DNA of 64,000 nucleotides from Hyunsoonleella ulvae (GCF_016827605.1 NZ_JAEPJQ010000001.1:1-64000), one strand, 5' to 3'; positions 1 to 9,086 are shown, counted from the stretch's first letter. Translations and numbers: made by a program. The notes: generated by a model from the letters alone, not told the origin.

Positions 1-2690
1 GTTCTTTATTCCCAGTAGGAACTACAACTAATACCTTCGAAGTTACTGATGCTGCCGGGAACACCGCTACCTGTAGCTTTGACGTAACGGTAACAGATAA
101 CGAGGACCCGACCATTACCTGTCCCGCGCCTATTAACGTAAATGTTGATACAAGTGAATGTGGAGCCATTGTAACATATACCGCGCCGGTGGGTACGGAC
201 AATAATGCCTCGGGTACGGTAACAACAACACAAATTGCTGGTCTGCCTTCGGGATCACTGTTCCCTGTGGGGACTACGACCAATACCTTCGAGGTTACAG
301 ATGCTGCTGGGAACACCGCTACCTGTAGCTTTGACGTTACGGTTGTGGATGACGAAGACCCAACTATAGCTTGTCCTGCTGATATTACTGTAAACACCTC
401 TGACGATGCAACTGGTAATTGTTCTACCAATGCTGCTCTTGGTACTCCAGATACTGATGATAACTGTTCGGTGGCTTCTGTTGTAGCTCAGGTAAACGGA
501 GCTGATATCGATCCTGCTACCTTTGAGTTCCCATTGGGAGATACTACAGTAACTTGGATTGTGACCGATGGTAGTGGCAACACGGCTAACTGTATGCAAA
601 ACGTTACGGTTGTGGATGACGAAGACCCAACTATAACTTGTCCTGCTGATATTACTGTAAACACCTCTGACGATGCAACTGGTAATTGTTCTACCACTGC
701 TGCTCTTGGTACTCCAGATACTAATGATAACTGTTCGGTGGCTTCTGTTGTAGCTCAGGTAAACGGAGCTGATATCGATCCCGCTACCTTTGAGTTCCCA
801 TTGGGAGATACTACAGTAACTTGGATTGTGACCGATGGTAGTGGCAACACGGCTAACTGTACGCAAAACGTTACGGTTGTGGATGACGAAGACCCAACTA
901 TAACTTGTCCTGCTGATATTACCGTAAATGCAGATCCAGGCTTATGTTCTGCTTCAAACGTAGACTTAGGAGAACCTATTACTAACGATAACTGTGCCGT
1001 AGCAACAGTACTAAACAATGCGCTAGAGCCATTTGCCCTAGGTCAAACTACTGTAACGTGGACCGTTACTGATGAGTCAGGAAATACAGCTACTTGCGAA
1101 CAAATTATTACTGTTGTAGATGGGGAATTACCCGAAATCATATGTCCACCTGCATTAACCGTAAATGTTGATCCAGGAACTTGCGAAGCTACAAATGTAG
1201 ATTTAGGTAGCTTAAATGCACAGGATTGTACAGATGTTACTATTACAAACAATGCACCCTCTACATTTCCATTAGGTAATACTACCGTAATATGGACAGT
1301 AACAGACCTAGCAGGAAACAGTGAAACCTGTGAACAAATAGTAACTGTTGAGGATAACATTCCTCCAACATTTATAGAAGCACTTCCAACTGATATAACT
1401 GTTGAATGTGATAACGTACCAGAAGAAGAAACACTTACAGCTACTGATAATTGTAGTGATGCTATTGTGACTTTTAACGAAATAAGAATAGATGGTTCTT
1501 GTGTTTCTAATTACATATTGGAACGTACATGGACTGCCACAGACGAAGCAGGTTTAACAACTGTACATACGCAAACCATTACGGTTGAAGATACTACACC
1601 TCCTTCTTTTGTTGAAAGATTACCAGAAGATATTACTGTTGAATGTGATGCAATTCCAACACCTGATGATATTTCTGCTACAGACAACTGTAGCTCAGCA
1701 ACCGTTACAACAGATGATATAATTGTTGATGGACCTTGTGTTGGCACATATACAATTGAACGAACATATACAGCTACTGACGAATGTGGCTTATCAGTAT
1801 CCTATACTCAAACTATTAATGTAGAAGATACGACTGCACCTGTACCTTTAGAGACAATAGAAGATACTGTTACTGTTAGTTGTACTGATATACCTGAGGT
1901 TCCTGAAATTCAATTTGAGGATAATTGTTCCACAGATATAGTAGTTGTATTTAATGAAGTCAATGGATTTGACGATACAGTATTTGAAGATTATCAAATA
2001 ATTAGAACTTGGACAGTAAGAGATGCTTGTAACAACGAAGCAACCTACACCCAAACATTAAATGTTCTGCTAGATGAAATTATTACAGAAGTTAATGGTC
2101 CAGACAGGTGTTTTGATGATGGTATTGTTGACTTAAATGAATTCCTAATTTCAGAAAACAAAGAAGGTACATGGGAATTAGTTGAAGGTAACACCCAAGC
2201 AGAGTTAAATGGCAATATATTTAATCCAACAACTCTAGAACCATCTTTAGACTTTTTACCAAACAATGGCGATTCTATTACCTATGTTTTCAGATATACC
2301 GGATTAGATGCAGGTTGTATTAATATTACAGAAGTAACTATGGCAATAAACCCAGATTGTGTAGTATTACCATGTGGAGATACAGATGTTGTAATTTCCA
2401 AAGCACTTACGCCTAATGGAGATGGTTTTAATGATAGCTTTGACATTATGGGTATAGAACTATGTGGATTTACCGCTAATGTTAAAATATTTAACCGTTG
2501 GGGTGCATTAGTTTATGAATCTAGTAACTATACGCTAGGAGAAGGTCAAGGTTCATGGCAAGGAAATGCTCACAAATCCTCTGTTGGATCTGCAGGTAAA
2601 GTACCAAACGGAACGTACTATTACATTATTAATTTAGAAAATAGTGGATTACCACCTTACACTGGCCCTATCTACATCGGAACCAAATAA
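1..2690 (+). CDS. HYR-repeat surface protein with T9SS type B sorting domain (5' partial)
   Basis: The reading frame is open from the first complete codon at position 3, so the gene starts outside the window; 895 residues are visible. Most of it is a string of 80-90 residue HYR (immunoglobulin-like) domains, each recognisable by DPTITCPADITV, an FPLGDTTVTW strand and a VTDGSGNTA strand with paired cysteines. The last ~85 residues carry the gliding-motility-associated C-terminal domain (ALTPNGDGFNDSF, then KIFNRWGALVYES and PNGTYYYIINL), the type B signal for export through the type IX secretion system. By family, such proteins are large secreted or surface-anchored adhesins related in design to SprB. 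The gene lies 10 bp before a PorP/SprF gene, the usual partner of type B substrates. The internal ATG at 189 is not the true start, because HYR sequence continues upstream of it. Confidence 0.93.
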   Translation, partial: SLFPVGTTTNTFEVTDAAGNTATCSFDVTVTDNEDPTITCPAPINVNVDTSECGAIVTYTAPVGTDNNASGTVTTTQIAGLPSGSLFPVGTTTNTFEVTDAAGNTATCSFDVTVVDDEDPTIACPADITVNTSDDATGNCSTNAALGTPDTDDNCSVASVVAQVNGADIDPATFEFPLGDTTVTWIVTDGSGNTANCMQNVTVVDDEDPTITCPADITVNTSDDATGNCSTTAALGTPDTNDNCSVASVVAQVNGADIDPATFEFPLGDTTVTWIVTDGSGNTANCTQNVTVVDDEDPTITCPADITVNADPGLCSASNVDLGEPITNDNCAVATVLNNALEPFALGQTTVTWTVTDESGNTATCEQIITVVDGELPEIICPPALTVNVDPGTCEATNVDLGSLNAQDCTDVTITNNAPSTFPLGNTTVIWTVTDLAGNSETCEQIVTVEDNIPPTFIEALPTDITVECDNVPEEETLTATDNCSDAIVTFNEIRIDGSCVSNYILERTWTATDEAGLTTVHTQTITVEDTTPPSFVERLPEDITVECDAIPTPDDISATDNCSSATVTTDDIIVDGPCVGTYTIERTYTATDECGLSVSYTQTINVEDTTAPVPLETIEDTVTVSCTDIPEVPEIQFEDNCSTDIVVVFNEVNGFDDTVFEDYQIIRTWTVRDACNNEATYTQTLNVLLDEIITEVNGPDRCFDDGIVDLNEFLISENKEGTWELVEGNTQAELNGNIFNPTTLEPSLDFLPNNGDSITYVFRYTGLDAGCINITEVTMAINPDCVVLPCGDTDVVISKALTPNGDGFNDSFDIMGIELCGFTANVKIFNRWGALVYESSNYTLGEGQGSWQGNAHKSSVGSAGKVPNGTYYYIINLENSGLPPYTGPIYIGTK
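334..930 (+). repeat. 267-bp near-identical tandem repeats (HYR units)
   Basis: Two complete 267-bp units (334-600 and 601-867) plus the first ~60 bp of a third follow one another in frame. I counted about five base differences between the two full units, so they are about 98% identical, far closer than the other HYR domains in the protein. Each unit encodes 89 residues. A second, more diverged repeat class with a 252-bp period (84 codons) lies just upstream: the segment at ~1-95 recurs at ~253-345. Confidence 0.9.
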
Positions 2691-2700
2691 AACGTAACCT

Positions 2701-3621
2701 ATGAAACCTATTAAACATTACATAATTGCTTTTGCGTTATTAAGTTGTACTGTTGGAATTGCACAACAATTACCTCAATTTACACAGTACATGTATAACA
2801 CAATTTCTATTAACCCAGCTTATGCTGGTAGTAGAGAAGCTTTAAGCATTGTTGGATTACACAGAAGCCAATGGGTTGGTTTTGATGGTGGCCCTATTAC
2901 ACAAACACTTTCTATACATTCCCCTTTAAGAAATGATAGAATAGGTTTAGGATTATCTTTTATTGAAGACGATTTAGGACCTGAAAACTTCACATATTTA
3001 TATGGGGACTTTTCGTATACGCTTCCAGTAGGTACAACCGGTAAATTAGCATTTGGTATAAAAGGTGGATTTACCAGTTACAGTTTAGATCCTGATTTTA
3101 GAAATTCTCAAAGTTTTGACCCTTCTATTAGAGGTGTTCAAGACAGATGGACACCTAACATAGGTTTAGGTTTATTTTATCATACTAATAGATTCTATAT
3201 TGGTGCTTCCGCTCCCAGAGTTTTAAACACTGATAGAAATACTGACGAAGGTTTTGAGGCTCTTGAAAGATTGAGTTATTATGCTATTGCTGGTGTTGTA
3301 ATAGACCTTAATGAATCTATTAAATTTAAACCTTCTACATTATTGAAAGCAACAAACGGTGCGCCTTTATCATTTGATTTTACAGCTAATTTCTTATTTA
3401 ACGAGAAGTTTTGGTTGGGTGCCTCATATAGACTTAATCAAGATACAGGAGCTTTTGGTGGTTTTGCAGATATCCAAGTGTCAAGACAATTGCGCTTAGG
3501 TTATTCTTACGAAAAACCTATTTCTGAAATTAGAAACTACACTAGCGGTACTCATGAAGTATTATTGATATACGAATTTAAATTCTTAAGTTCTAAACTA
3601 AAATCTCCTAGATATTTCTAA
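2701..3621 (+). CDS. PorP/SprF family type IX secretion system membrane protein
   Basis: 306 residues with a cleavable signal peptide (MKPIKHYIIAFALLSC...GIAQQ). The mature N-terminus reads LPQFTQYMYNTISINPAYAG, followed by SIVGLHRSQWVGFDGGP, which is diagnostic of the PorP/SprF family of outer-membrane beta-barrels. In Flavobacterium johnsoniae SprF is needed for secretion of the type B substrate SprB. Here the gene sits 10 bp after a type B substrate gene, so it is probably the dedicated membrane partner of that protein. The rest of the protein is a run of amphipathic strands ending in an aromatic-rich terminal segment (SPRYF), as expected for a barrel. Two PorE-like OmpA proteins follow on the same strand. 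Confidence 0.92.
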   Translation: MKPIKHYIIAFALLSCTVGIAQQLPQFTQYMYNTISINPAYAGSREALSIVGLHRSQWVGFDGGPITQTLSIHSPLRNDRIGLGLSFIEDDLGPENFTYLYGDFSYTLPVGTTGKLAFGIKGGFTSYSLDPDFRNSQSFDPSIRGVQDRWTPNIGLGLFYHTNRFYIGASAPRVLNTDRNTDEGFEALERLSYYAIAGVVIDLNESIKFKPSTLLKATNGAPLSFDFTANFLFNEKFWLGASYRLNQDTGAFGGFADIQVSRQLRLGYSYEKPISEIRNYTSGTHEVLLIYEFKFLSSKLKSPRYF

Positions 3622-3639
3622 AAACGGCAAGTATTCATT

Positions 3640-5562
3640 ATGAAATTAAAAACTTACATATTAGTTTCTATAGCTTTATTAATGGTATCCGTAGCGTTTG
3701 CGCAACCTGGTAAACAAAAAAGAGCAGACACACTATTTAATAAATTTTCATTTGTTAAGGCTGCCGAAGTTTATAAAGATCTTATAAAAAACAACTACAA
3801 TAAAGATTATGCCACAAGACAATTGGCTGATTGTTATGCGTATTTAAGAAATCCATCTGCTGCAGCGAGATATTATAAACGTGTTGTAGAGCAGGATAAT
3901 GTACCGATTGAGTATTATTATAGCTATGCTCAGGCCTTAAGAGGTATAAAAAAATATGAAGAATCCAGAGAATGGATGCAACGTTTTAAAGATTCTGGAG
4001 GTGTCACAAACACAGATAGTTTTGAAAAAGACCAGATGTTTATGGCACACGTATTTAGCTCAAAGAAACAGTACTTTTTAAAACGCACAAGAATTAATTC
4101 AAAATTTAGCGATTTTGGAGCTATAGAGCATGATGGAAAGGTATATTTTGCATCTTCAAGAGACGAGGGTGTCTCTGTAAAACGTGTTTATGGCTGGAAT
4201 GAACAACCTTTTCTAGATGTATATGTTACTGAAAAAGGAGGTAAACGCAGTGTAAACCATACTCACAAACTTAAGGGAGATGTTAATTCTATTTATCATG
4301 ATGGTCCAGTAGTTATTACCAAAGATGGAAAAACCATGTATTTCTCTAGAAATGCTGCCAACAAATATGGTAAAGAAAATGACAAAAAAGGAGTTAGCAC
4401 CATAAACATTTACAAAGCTACGCTTAAAGATAGCCTTTGGACTGATGTTGAAAAACTATCTATAAATAGTAATGAATATTCAACACAGCATCCTGCATTA
4501 AATAAAGATAACACGCGCCTCTATTTTTCATCAGATATGCCAGGTGGTTATGGTGGTTCTGATATTTACTATGCAGATATCAACCCTGACGGCACCTTTG
4601 GAACTCCAATAAATGCTGGAGAAGTGGTAAACACAAAAGATGCAGAAGGAACGCCATTTATTAATAATGAAGGCATATTGTTCTTTTCATCTGATGGACA
4701 CTTGGGCTTAGGTTTATTAGATGTTTTTGGCACTGTAACTGATGAAAACGGTACCATTACAGATGTAGTAAACTTAGGGGTTCCCGTAAATTCTGAAAAG
4801 GATGATTTCGCTTTCACTATGAACCAAGACGGTTTAACGGGCTATTTCTCTTCAAACAGAAGAGGTGGACGAGGGGATGATGATATTTATGAATATTACC
4901 GAAAACCTTTATTAAACGTTCAAGGTCAAGTAGTAGATGCCATCAATAGTAAACCTATTCCTAATTCGGAAATAAACTTATTTGATGCTGACGGCAATAA
5001 AATTGCATACATGGTCACAGATAAAGATGGCTACTACAATATTAATATAGACAGAAATAAAGACTATAAAATTGTAGCGAGTTTAGACAAATACATAGAT
5101 GATTATAGAGAATTCACATCAAAGAATATATCTAGTATCGAATCTGTAATCGTAGCAAACTTAATTTTAAATCCTGTTCAAAATGTAGAAGTATTGGCAA
5201 ACTTATCTTTAAACACAATTTACTTTGATTTTGATAAGCACAATATTCGTGAAGATGCCAAAAAAGAACTGGATAAAATAGTCAATTTAATGAACAACGA
5301 TTACCCAGAAATGGTTATCAGAATCGAATCACATACCGATTCCAGAGGTTCATTAAGCTATAATGATAGGCTATCTATAGATCGGGCAAATGCAACCTAC
5401 GACTATTTAATTTCAAACGGCGTAGACCCAAGCCGTATTACTGAACATAAAGGTTTTGGAGAAAGGCGATTAACCAATGGGTGCGAGGATGGTGCAAAAT
5501 GTGAAGATGAACAACACCAACTTAATCGTAGAACTCAATTTATAGTTGTTCAGATGGAATAG
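3640..5562 (+). CDS. PorE-like OmpA family protein (TPR, PD40 propeller, CRD, OmpA-C)
   Basis: 640 residues beginning with a signal peptide ending SVAFAQ. The order of domains is a TPR-like helical region (~30-130), a beta-propeller built from PD40 repeats (~165-415; LYFSSDMPGGYGGSDIYYA, ILFFSSDGHLGLGLLDVFG and GYFSSNRRGGRGDDDIYEY are the clearest blades), a carboxypeptidase-regulatory-like beta-sandwich (~425-505) and a C-terminal OmpA peptidoglycan-binding domain (~525-640) with IYFDFD, HTDSRG at ~565 and NDRLSIDRA. This is the domain plan of Porphyromonas PorE, which binds PorP and peptidoglycan in the type IX system. It follows the PorP/SprF gene by 18 bp. I infer that it anchors the T9SS outer-membrane partner to the cell wall. 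Confidence 0.9.
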   Translation: MKLKTYILVSIALLMVSVAFAQPGKQKRADTLFNKFSFVKAAEVYKDLIKNNYNKDYATRQLADCYAYLRNPSAAARYYKRVVEQDNVPIEYYYSYAQALRGIKKYEESREWMQRFKDSGGVTNTDSFEKDQMFMAHVFSSKKQYFLKRTRINSKFSDFGAIEHDGKVYFASSRDEGVSVKRVYGWNEQPFLDVYVTEKGGKRSVNHTHKLKGDVNSIYHDGPVVITKDGKTMYFSRNAANKYGKENDKKGVSTINIYKATLKDSLWTDVEKLSINSNEYSTQHPALNKDNTRLYFSSDMPGGYGGSDIYYADINPDGTFGTPINAGEVVNTKDAEGTPFINNEGILFFSSDGHLGLGLLDVFGTVTDENGTITDVVNLGVPVNSEKDDFAFTMNQDGLTGYFSSNRRGGRGDDDIYEYYRKPLLNVQGQVVDAINSKPIPNSEINLFDADGNKIAYMVTDKDGYYNINIDRNKDYKIVASLDKYIDDYREFTSKNISSIESVIVANLILNPVQNVEVLANLSLNTIYFDFDKHNIREDAKKELDKIVNLMNNDYPEMVIRIESHTDSRGSLSYNDRLSIDRANATYDYLISNGVDPSRITEHKGFGERRLTNGCEDGAKCEDEQHQLNRRTQFIVVQME

Positions 5563-5628
5563 AAATAACAAGCTAACTACTTGTAGAAGTATTATATAAC
5601 TATTGTTTTAATAAAAAAACAAGACCCA

Positions 5629-7569
5629 ATGAAACCAAAAAACTACTTATTAATCGTTGCTTCATGCGTACTTTCGTTAAGTATTTATGCCCAACAAGGT
5701 TTACAAAAAAGAGCAGATAGTCTTTTTAACAAATTTGCTTTTGTGGATGCCTCAGAAGCTTACAAAAAATTAGTAGAGAAGAATTATAATGCAGCATATG
5801 CCACTAGGCAGTTGGGAGACTGTTACGCCTACATGCGTAACCCCGAAAAAGCAGTTGAGTATTATAAAAGTGCTGTTGCCCAAGAAAATGTTCCTATTGA
5901 ATATTATTACAAGTATGCACAAGCATTAAGAGGTATAAAAAATTATAAAACATCTAGGGTTTGGTTAAAAAAGTTTGAAGAAGCGGGAGGCGTAATCGAT
6001 AAAAATAAAATCACTAAAGATCCAGATTTTATAACCGCTGTTTTCAATGCAAAACATCAATATTCCTTAAAAGACGTAAACTTTAATTCTGAATTAAGTG
6101 ATTTTGGAGCATTTGAACATGATGATCAAGTCTATTTCACATCTTCGGCAGATAAAGGCGTATCTACAAAGCATTTGTATGCTTGGAATGAACAGCCTTT
6201 TTTAGACGTTTACGTTACAGAAAAAGATACTGACACCATTATTCATCATTTATCTAAACTAAAAGGAGATGTAAACTCTGTGTATCACGACGGCCCTGTT
6301 GTTATCACTAAAGATGGGAAAACCATGTATTTTTCCAGAAATAATTTTAACGATAAAAAACTGGGAAAGGACAAGTATGGCATTAGTAACCTCAAAACTT
6401 ATAAAGCATCCCTTATAGGTGGAGAATGGACTAATATTAAAGAATTACCATTTAATAGTGATGAATATTCCGTTGGTCACCCAAGTCTTAATAATGATGA
6501 AACTAAATTATACTTTGCTTCAGACATGCCAGGTGGTTTTGGAGGTTCTGATATTTACTATGTAGATATTGAAAAGAATGGCAACTACGGAAAACCTCAA
6601 AATGCAGGAGAAATCATCAATACTAAAAGAAATGAATTATTCCCTTTTATAAACACAGAAAACATTCTCTTCTTTTCATCTGATGGGCATTTCGGATTAG
6701 GCCTACTCGATATATTCGCAACAGTTTATGATGAAAACGGTACACTTTCAGATGTTGTAAATCTTGGAGTTCCAGTAAATTCAAACAAAGATGATTTTTC
6801 ATTTTTTATGAATGATGATGGCCTCACAGGTTACATTGCTTCAAATAGGGATGGCGGAAAAGGAGATGATGATATTTACGCGTATAACCGAATTCCTCGC
6901 CTAAAAATTGAAGGTACAGTTATAGATTCTGTTGGTAACACTCCTGTCCAAAATGCTATTGTAACACTATTAGATAGTGATGGAAACAAAATAGCTTTTG
7001 TTGAAACAGATGAAAATGGAGAATACCAAATAAACATTGATAGAGATACTGATTATGTTGTTACAGCAAATAAAGAAGGGTATCCAGAATACACTACTTC
7101 TGTCACAACTAAAGGTTTAGATAATACTATTAAATCTATTACAGTAGATTTCGAGATAAGCCCAATACAGGAAGCTGTTGAAGAAGATATAGAACCTGAA
7201 TTAATAATTGATGATCTTGGTCCTATTTATTTTAATTTTGATAGTGCTAAAATAAGATCTGATGATTCTGAAGAGTTAACCAGAATTGTAGACCTTATGG
7301 TTAACAAATACCCAGAGATGACCATTAAAATAGAATCCCATACAGATTCCAGAGGTCCCGCTTCATATAATGATACTTTATCAACTAGGAGAGCAAATGC
7401 AACGTATAGTTATTTAATATCTAAAGGTGTTGATGCCTCTAGGATAATAGAATATAAAGGCTATGGCGAACAAAAACTCACAAACGATTGTGATGGTACT
7501 AAACGCTGTACTGAAGATCAACACAAGCTTAACAGACGTACTAACTTTATAGTTGTAAAAGTGAAATAA
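5629..7569 (+). CDS. Second PorE-like OmpA family protein, tandem paralogue
   Basis: 646 residues with the same plan as its upstream neighbour: signal peptide ending SIYAQQ, TPR-like region, PD40 propeller, CRD sandwich (IEGTVIDSVGNTPVQNAIV) and OmpA domain with IYFNFD, HTDSRG and NDTLSTRRA. The two proteins align along their whole length with long identical stretches (for example LKGDVNS.YHDGPVVITKDG and DMPGG.GGSDIYY), so this is a tandem duplication. The linker before the OmpA domain is more acidic and longer here (EEDIEPELIIDD). A strong terminator lies just downstream, marking the end of the four-gene cassette. Confidence 0.9.
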   Translation: MKPKNYLLIVASCVLSLSIYAQQGLQKRADSLFNKFAFVDASEAYKKLVEKNYNAAYATRQLGDCYAYMRNPEKAVEYYKSAVAQENVPIEYYYKYAQALRGIKNYKTSRVWLKKFEEAGGVIDKNKITKDPDFITAVFNAKHQYSLKDVNFNSELSDFGAFEHDDQVYFTSSADKGVSTKHLYAWNEQPFLDVYVTEKDTDTIIHHLSKLKGDVNSVYHDGPVVITKDGKTMYFSRNNFNDKKLGKDKYGISNLKTYKASLIGGEWTNIKELPFNSDEYSVGHPSLNNDETKLYFASDMPGGFGGSDIYYVDIEKNGNYGKPQNAGEIINTKRNELFPFINTENILFFSSDGHFGLGLLDIFATVYDENGTLSDVVNLGVPVNSNKDDFSFFMNDDGLTGYIASNRDGGKGDDDIYAYNRIPRLKIEGTVIDSVGNTPVQNAIVTLLDSDGNKIAFVETDENGEYQINIDRDTDYVVTANKEGYPEYTTSVTTKGLDNTIKSITVDFEISPIQEAVEEDIEPELIIDDLGPIYFNFDSAKIRSDDSEELTRIVDLMVNKYPEMTIKIESHTDSRGPASYNDTLSTRRANATYSYLISKGVDASRIIEYKGYGEQKLTNDCDGTKRCTEDQHKLNRRTNFIVVKVK

Positions 7570-7595
7570 TTCCAAAGCTTAGTTTAATAATAATT

Positions 7596-7632
7596 AAAAA
7601 CCATCAAGAGTTAACTTTTGATGGTTTTTTTA
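7596..7632 (+). terminator. Rho-independent terminator after the T9SS cassette
   Basis: A ten-base stem, CCATCAAGAG with CTTTTGATGG (one G-U pair), closes a TTAA loop at 7601-7624. It is flanked by A residues upstream and a run of T residues downstream, about 30 bp after the stop codon of the second OmpA gene. Confidence 0.85.
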
Positions 7633-7660
7633 TATTTACGCTATCACAACATCTTACAAT

Positions 7661-8257
7661 TTGAAAAATTTAAAAAATAGTATTGATGAGTTAGTTGAGT
7701 TTGGAAGCAAACCAATATTGAATATTAATGAAAATGAATCTAAAATACTAGTATTATTAACTGAGTTGTATTGTTTACATCTAACGTAAGTTAGATACAC
7801 TATGTATTGACAATCAATTACTTATGATGTTAAATATTATCACTATGTCATTCCGAACGAGGAACGAGGAGGAATCTCATCATAATGAGATATCTTGTCG
7901 CTCTTTCGACATGACAAAAAAGTGTTTTTTCAGTATATTATATTAATAACAGCTTATTTATTGGTTTTTAAATCGAACTCACGTTACTTAAAAATGGATT
8001 ATCGATAACTTTACAGTGAAACTTGTGATAATTACTCCTAAGTTTAAATATGAAGATGTTAGATGATTTATAGCAATTGATTTCCTAAACTATGGTTGGT
8101 ACTAGCGGATATCGTTAAAGATATGATGGACGTAAAATGGACGATTGAAAACGAAAGTTTTAATAACGGCCTGTAGTTATTTAAATTTTTGATGCAATAC
8201 CATTGTGAGCAACACTTAGTAAACTTTTTAAAATATGTAAAAGATCTTAAATCATGA
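7661..8257 (+). pseudogene. Decayed gene remnant, possibly DUF5063-like
   Basis: Protein-like sequence survives in pieces. From a TTG at 7661 to a stop at 7787-7789 the frame reads LKNLKNSIDELVEFG...SKILVLLTELYCLHLT. From about 7992 another frame reads KWIIDNFTVKLVIITPKFKY with an internal stop, then a frame change leads to LADIVKDMMDVKWTIENES and, past a TAG at 8174-8176 that replaces a likely Trp codon, LFKFLMQYHCEQHLVNFLKY, ending at 8257. The middle is occupied by a palindromic repeat (7845-7917). The order of an ADI.kD helix followed by an HcEqHlvNfL helix recalls the DUF5063 family, but this is only an impression. An orphan terminator follows at 8291. A random AT-rich stretch is the alternative reading. 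Confidence 0.42.
7845..7917. repeat. Palindromic intergenic repeat (TGTCATTCC type)
   Basis: The element begins TGTCATTCCGAACGAGG and ends CTTTCGACATGACA. The outer arms TGTCAT/ATGACA pair, and an inner hairpin ATCTCAT-cata-ATGAGAT sits near the centre. Elements with this start are widespread small palindromic repeats in Bacteroidetes genomes. A shorter relative containing CATTCC...AGGAATCTC lies at 34385-34407. It lies inside the decayed gene, suggesting insertion or later accumulation there. Confidence 0.65.
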
Positions 8258-8290
8258 AATAAATTACTTAGCACTATATAATACAAAGCT

Positions 8291-8318
8291 TAAACCCTTC
8301 CATTTCTGAAAGGGTTTA
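8291..8318. terminator. Orphan terminator-like hairpin
   Basis: A nine-base perfect stem (TAAACCCTT with AAGGGTTTA) closes a ten-base loop. No intact gene ends nearby on the plus strand; the hairpin sits ~35 bp after the last stop codon of the decayed gene and so probably once terminated it. It could equally serve the minus-strand CAP lipoprotein gene, whose stop is ~140 bp away. Confidence 0.5.
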
Positions 8319-8459
8319 TTCCTAAAGCTAAATTTAATAACAACTAAGTTATCAATATAACCTTGCTAATGACTAATTCAAATTAAATATCAAATTTAAT
8401 TATGCTGTTATATTAATCAGTAATTAAACAGGTTACGTGTTTATTGTATCAAATACAAT

Positions 8460-8954
8460 TTATTTCTTAATAAAGATGTTGGTAAAATACCATCTACCAT
8501 CAATATCTTTCTCTGCGGACACCTCAAAATCAGTAAAATCTCCTTCTATATTTTTTTTGTGAGACTCACTACGCATCCATGCATTTACTACAGATTCGGC
8601 CGATGAATACCCATAAGCTACATTTTCTGATACATTTTTAGCGCCTGCATTATTTTTTAAGTAATTGCTTCTCGTAAAAAAATTAGCATGAGACACCGTT
8701 TGAGTGTCTGCCATATAATCTGTATGGGTAAATGCTGTAGACTTAATAATTGTCATACTCTGTAGAGGCTGTAGACCCTCAGAGAGTCTATGATTGTTAA
8801 TCAGTTCTAAAATTTCAACTTCGATAGGCTTGGTACTAGGAACAGTTTCATTAACAATTAGCGCTTCTGCTTTATCATCCATAGATTCTGGAGAGCATGA
8901 AAATAAGCTCAGGGTTATAACTGCCGCTAAGGCCAGTTTGGTTAGCAACTTCAT
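8460..8954 (-). CDS. CAP (SCP/PR-1) domain lipoprotein
   Basis: 164 residues. The N-terminus MKLLTKLALAAVITLSLFSC is a lipoprotein signal with its lipobox cysteine at ~20. The remainder is a compact CAP domain: LELINNHRLSEGLQPLQ at the start, a central histidine (FTHTDYM), SHANFFTR, NVSENVAYGYSSAESVVNAWMRS, SHKKNI and a final YFTNIFIKK strand. These correspond to the conserved CAP-domain His, Glu and His positions. Bacterial CAP lipoproteins are exported, and their molecular function is mostly unknown. The gene is separated from upstream pdxH by 167 bp containing an unusual set of inverted repeats that may control it. Confidence 0.85.
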   Translation of the reverse strand: MKLLTKLALAAVITLSLFSCSPESMDDKAEALIVNETVPSTKPIEVEILELINNHRLSEGLQPLQSMTIIKSTAFTHTDYMADTQTVSHANFFTRSNYLKNNAGAKNVSENVAYGYSSAESVVNAWMRSESHKKNIEGDFTDFEVSAEKDIDGRWYFTNIFIKK

Positions 8955-9030
8955 AGGTTAAGTAAATTTAGATTTGGGATTATAAATCTACTTTCTAAAC
9001 CACGGGATGAGCGTTAATGAAATGTTAAAA

Positions 9031-9086
9031 TCGATTAAAAACATGTATTTCATCGAATTAAAATGTTTTTAATCGATGAAATACAT
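9031..9086. promoter_or_regulatory. Interleaved perfect inverted repeats between pdxH and the CAP gene
   Basis: Four 14-base arms are arranged X-Y-X'-Y'. X is TCGATTAAAAACAT (9031-9044), Y is ATGTATTTCATCGA (9043-9056), X' is ATGTTTTTAATCGA (9063-9076) and Y' is TCGATGAAATACAT (9073-9086). X and X' are perfect complements, as are Y and Y', and X resembles Y' (12 of 14 bases), so each pair X-Y and X'-Y' is also an imperfect dyad. It lies 77-132 bp upstream of the CAP lipoprotein start. It may be an operator for a dimeric regulator, a pseudoknot-capable RNA, or a terminator for pdxH. Confidence 0.6.

Noticed and set aside
189-191. ATG at 189 as start of the first gene
   Set aside because: The same frame is open back to position 3 and encodes continuous HYR-domain sequence, so the gene begins outside the window.
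255-866. Long minus-strand open frame opposite the HYR repeats
   Set aside because: It mirrors the repeats of the real plus-strand gene; its own repeats simply follow the 267-bp DNA period, and it lacks a recognisable family.
8068-8286. 72-codon minus-strand open frame in the gene-free region
   Set aside because: Composition is not protein-like, and the plus strand of the same segment carries better protein-like fragments.
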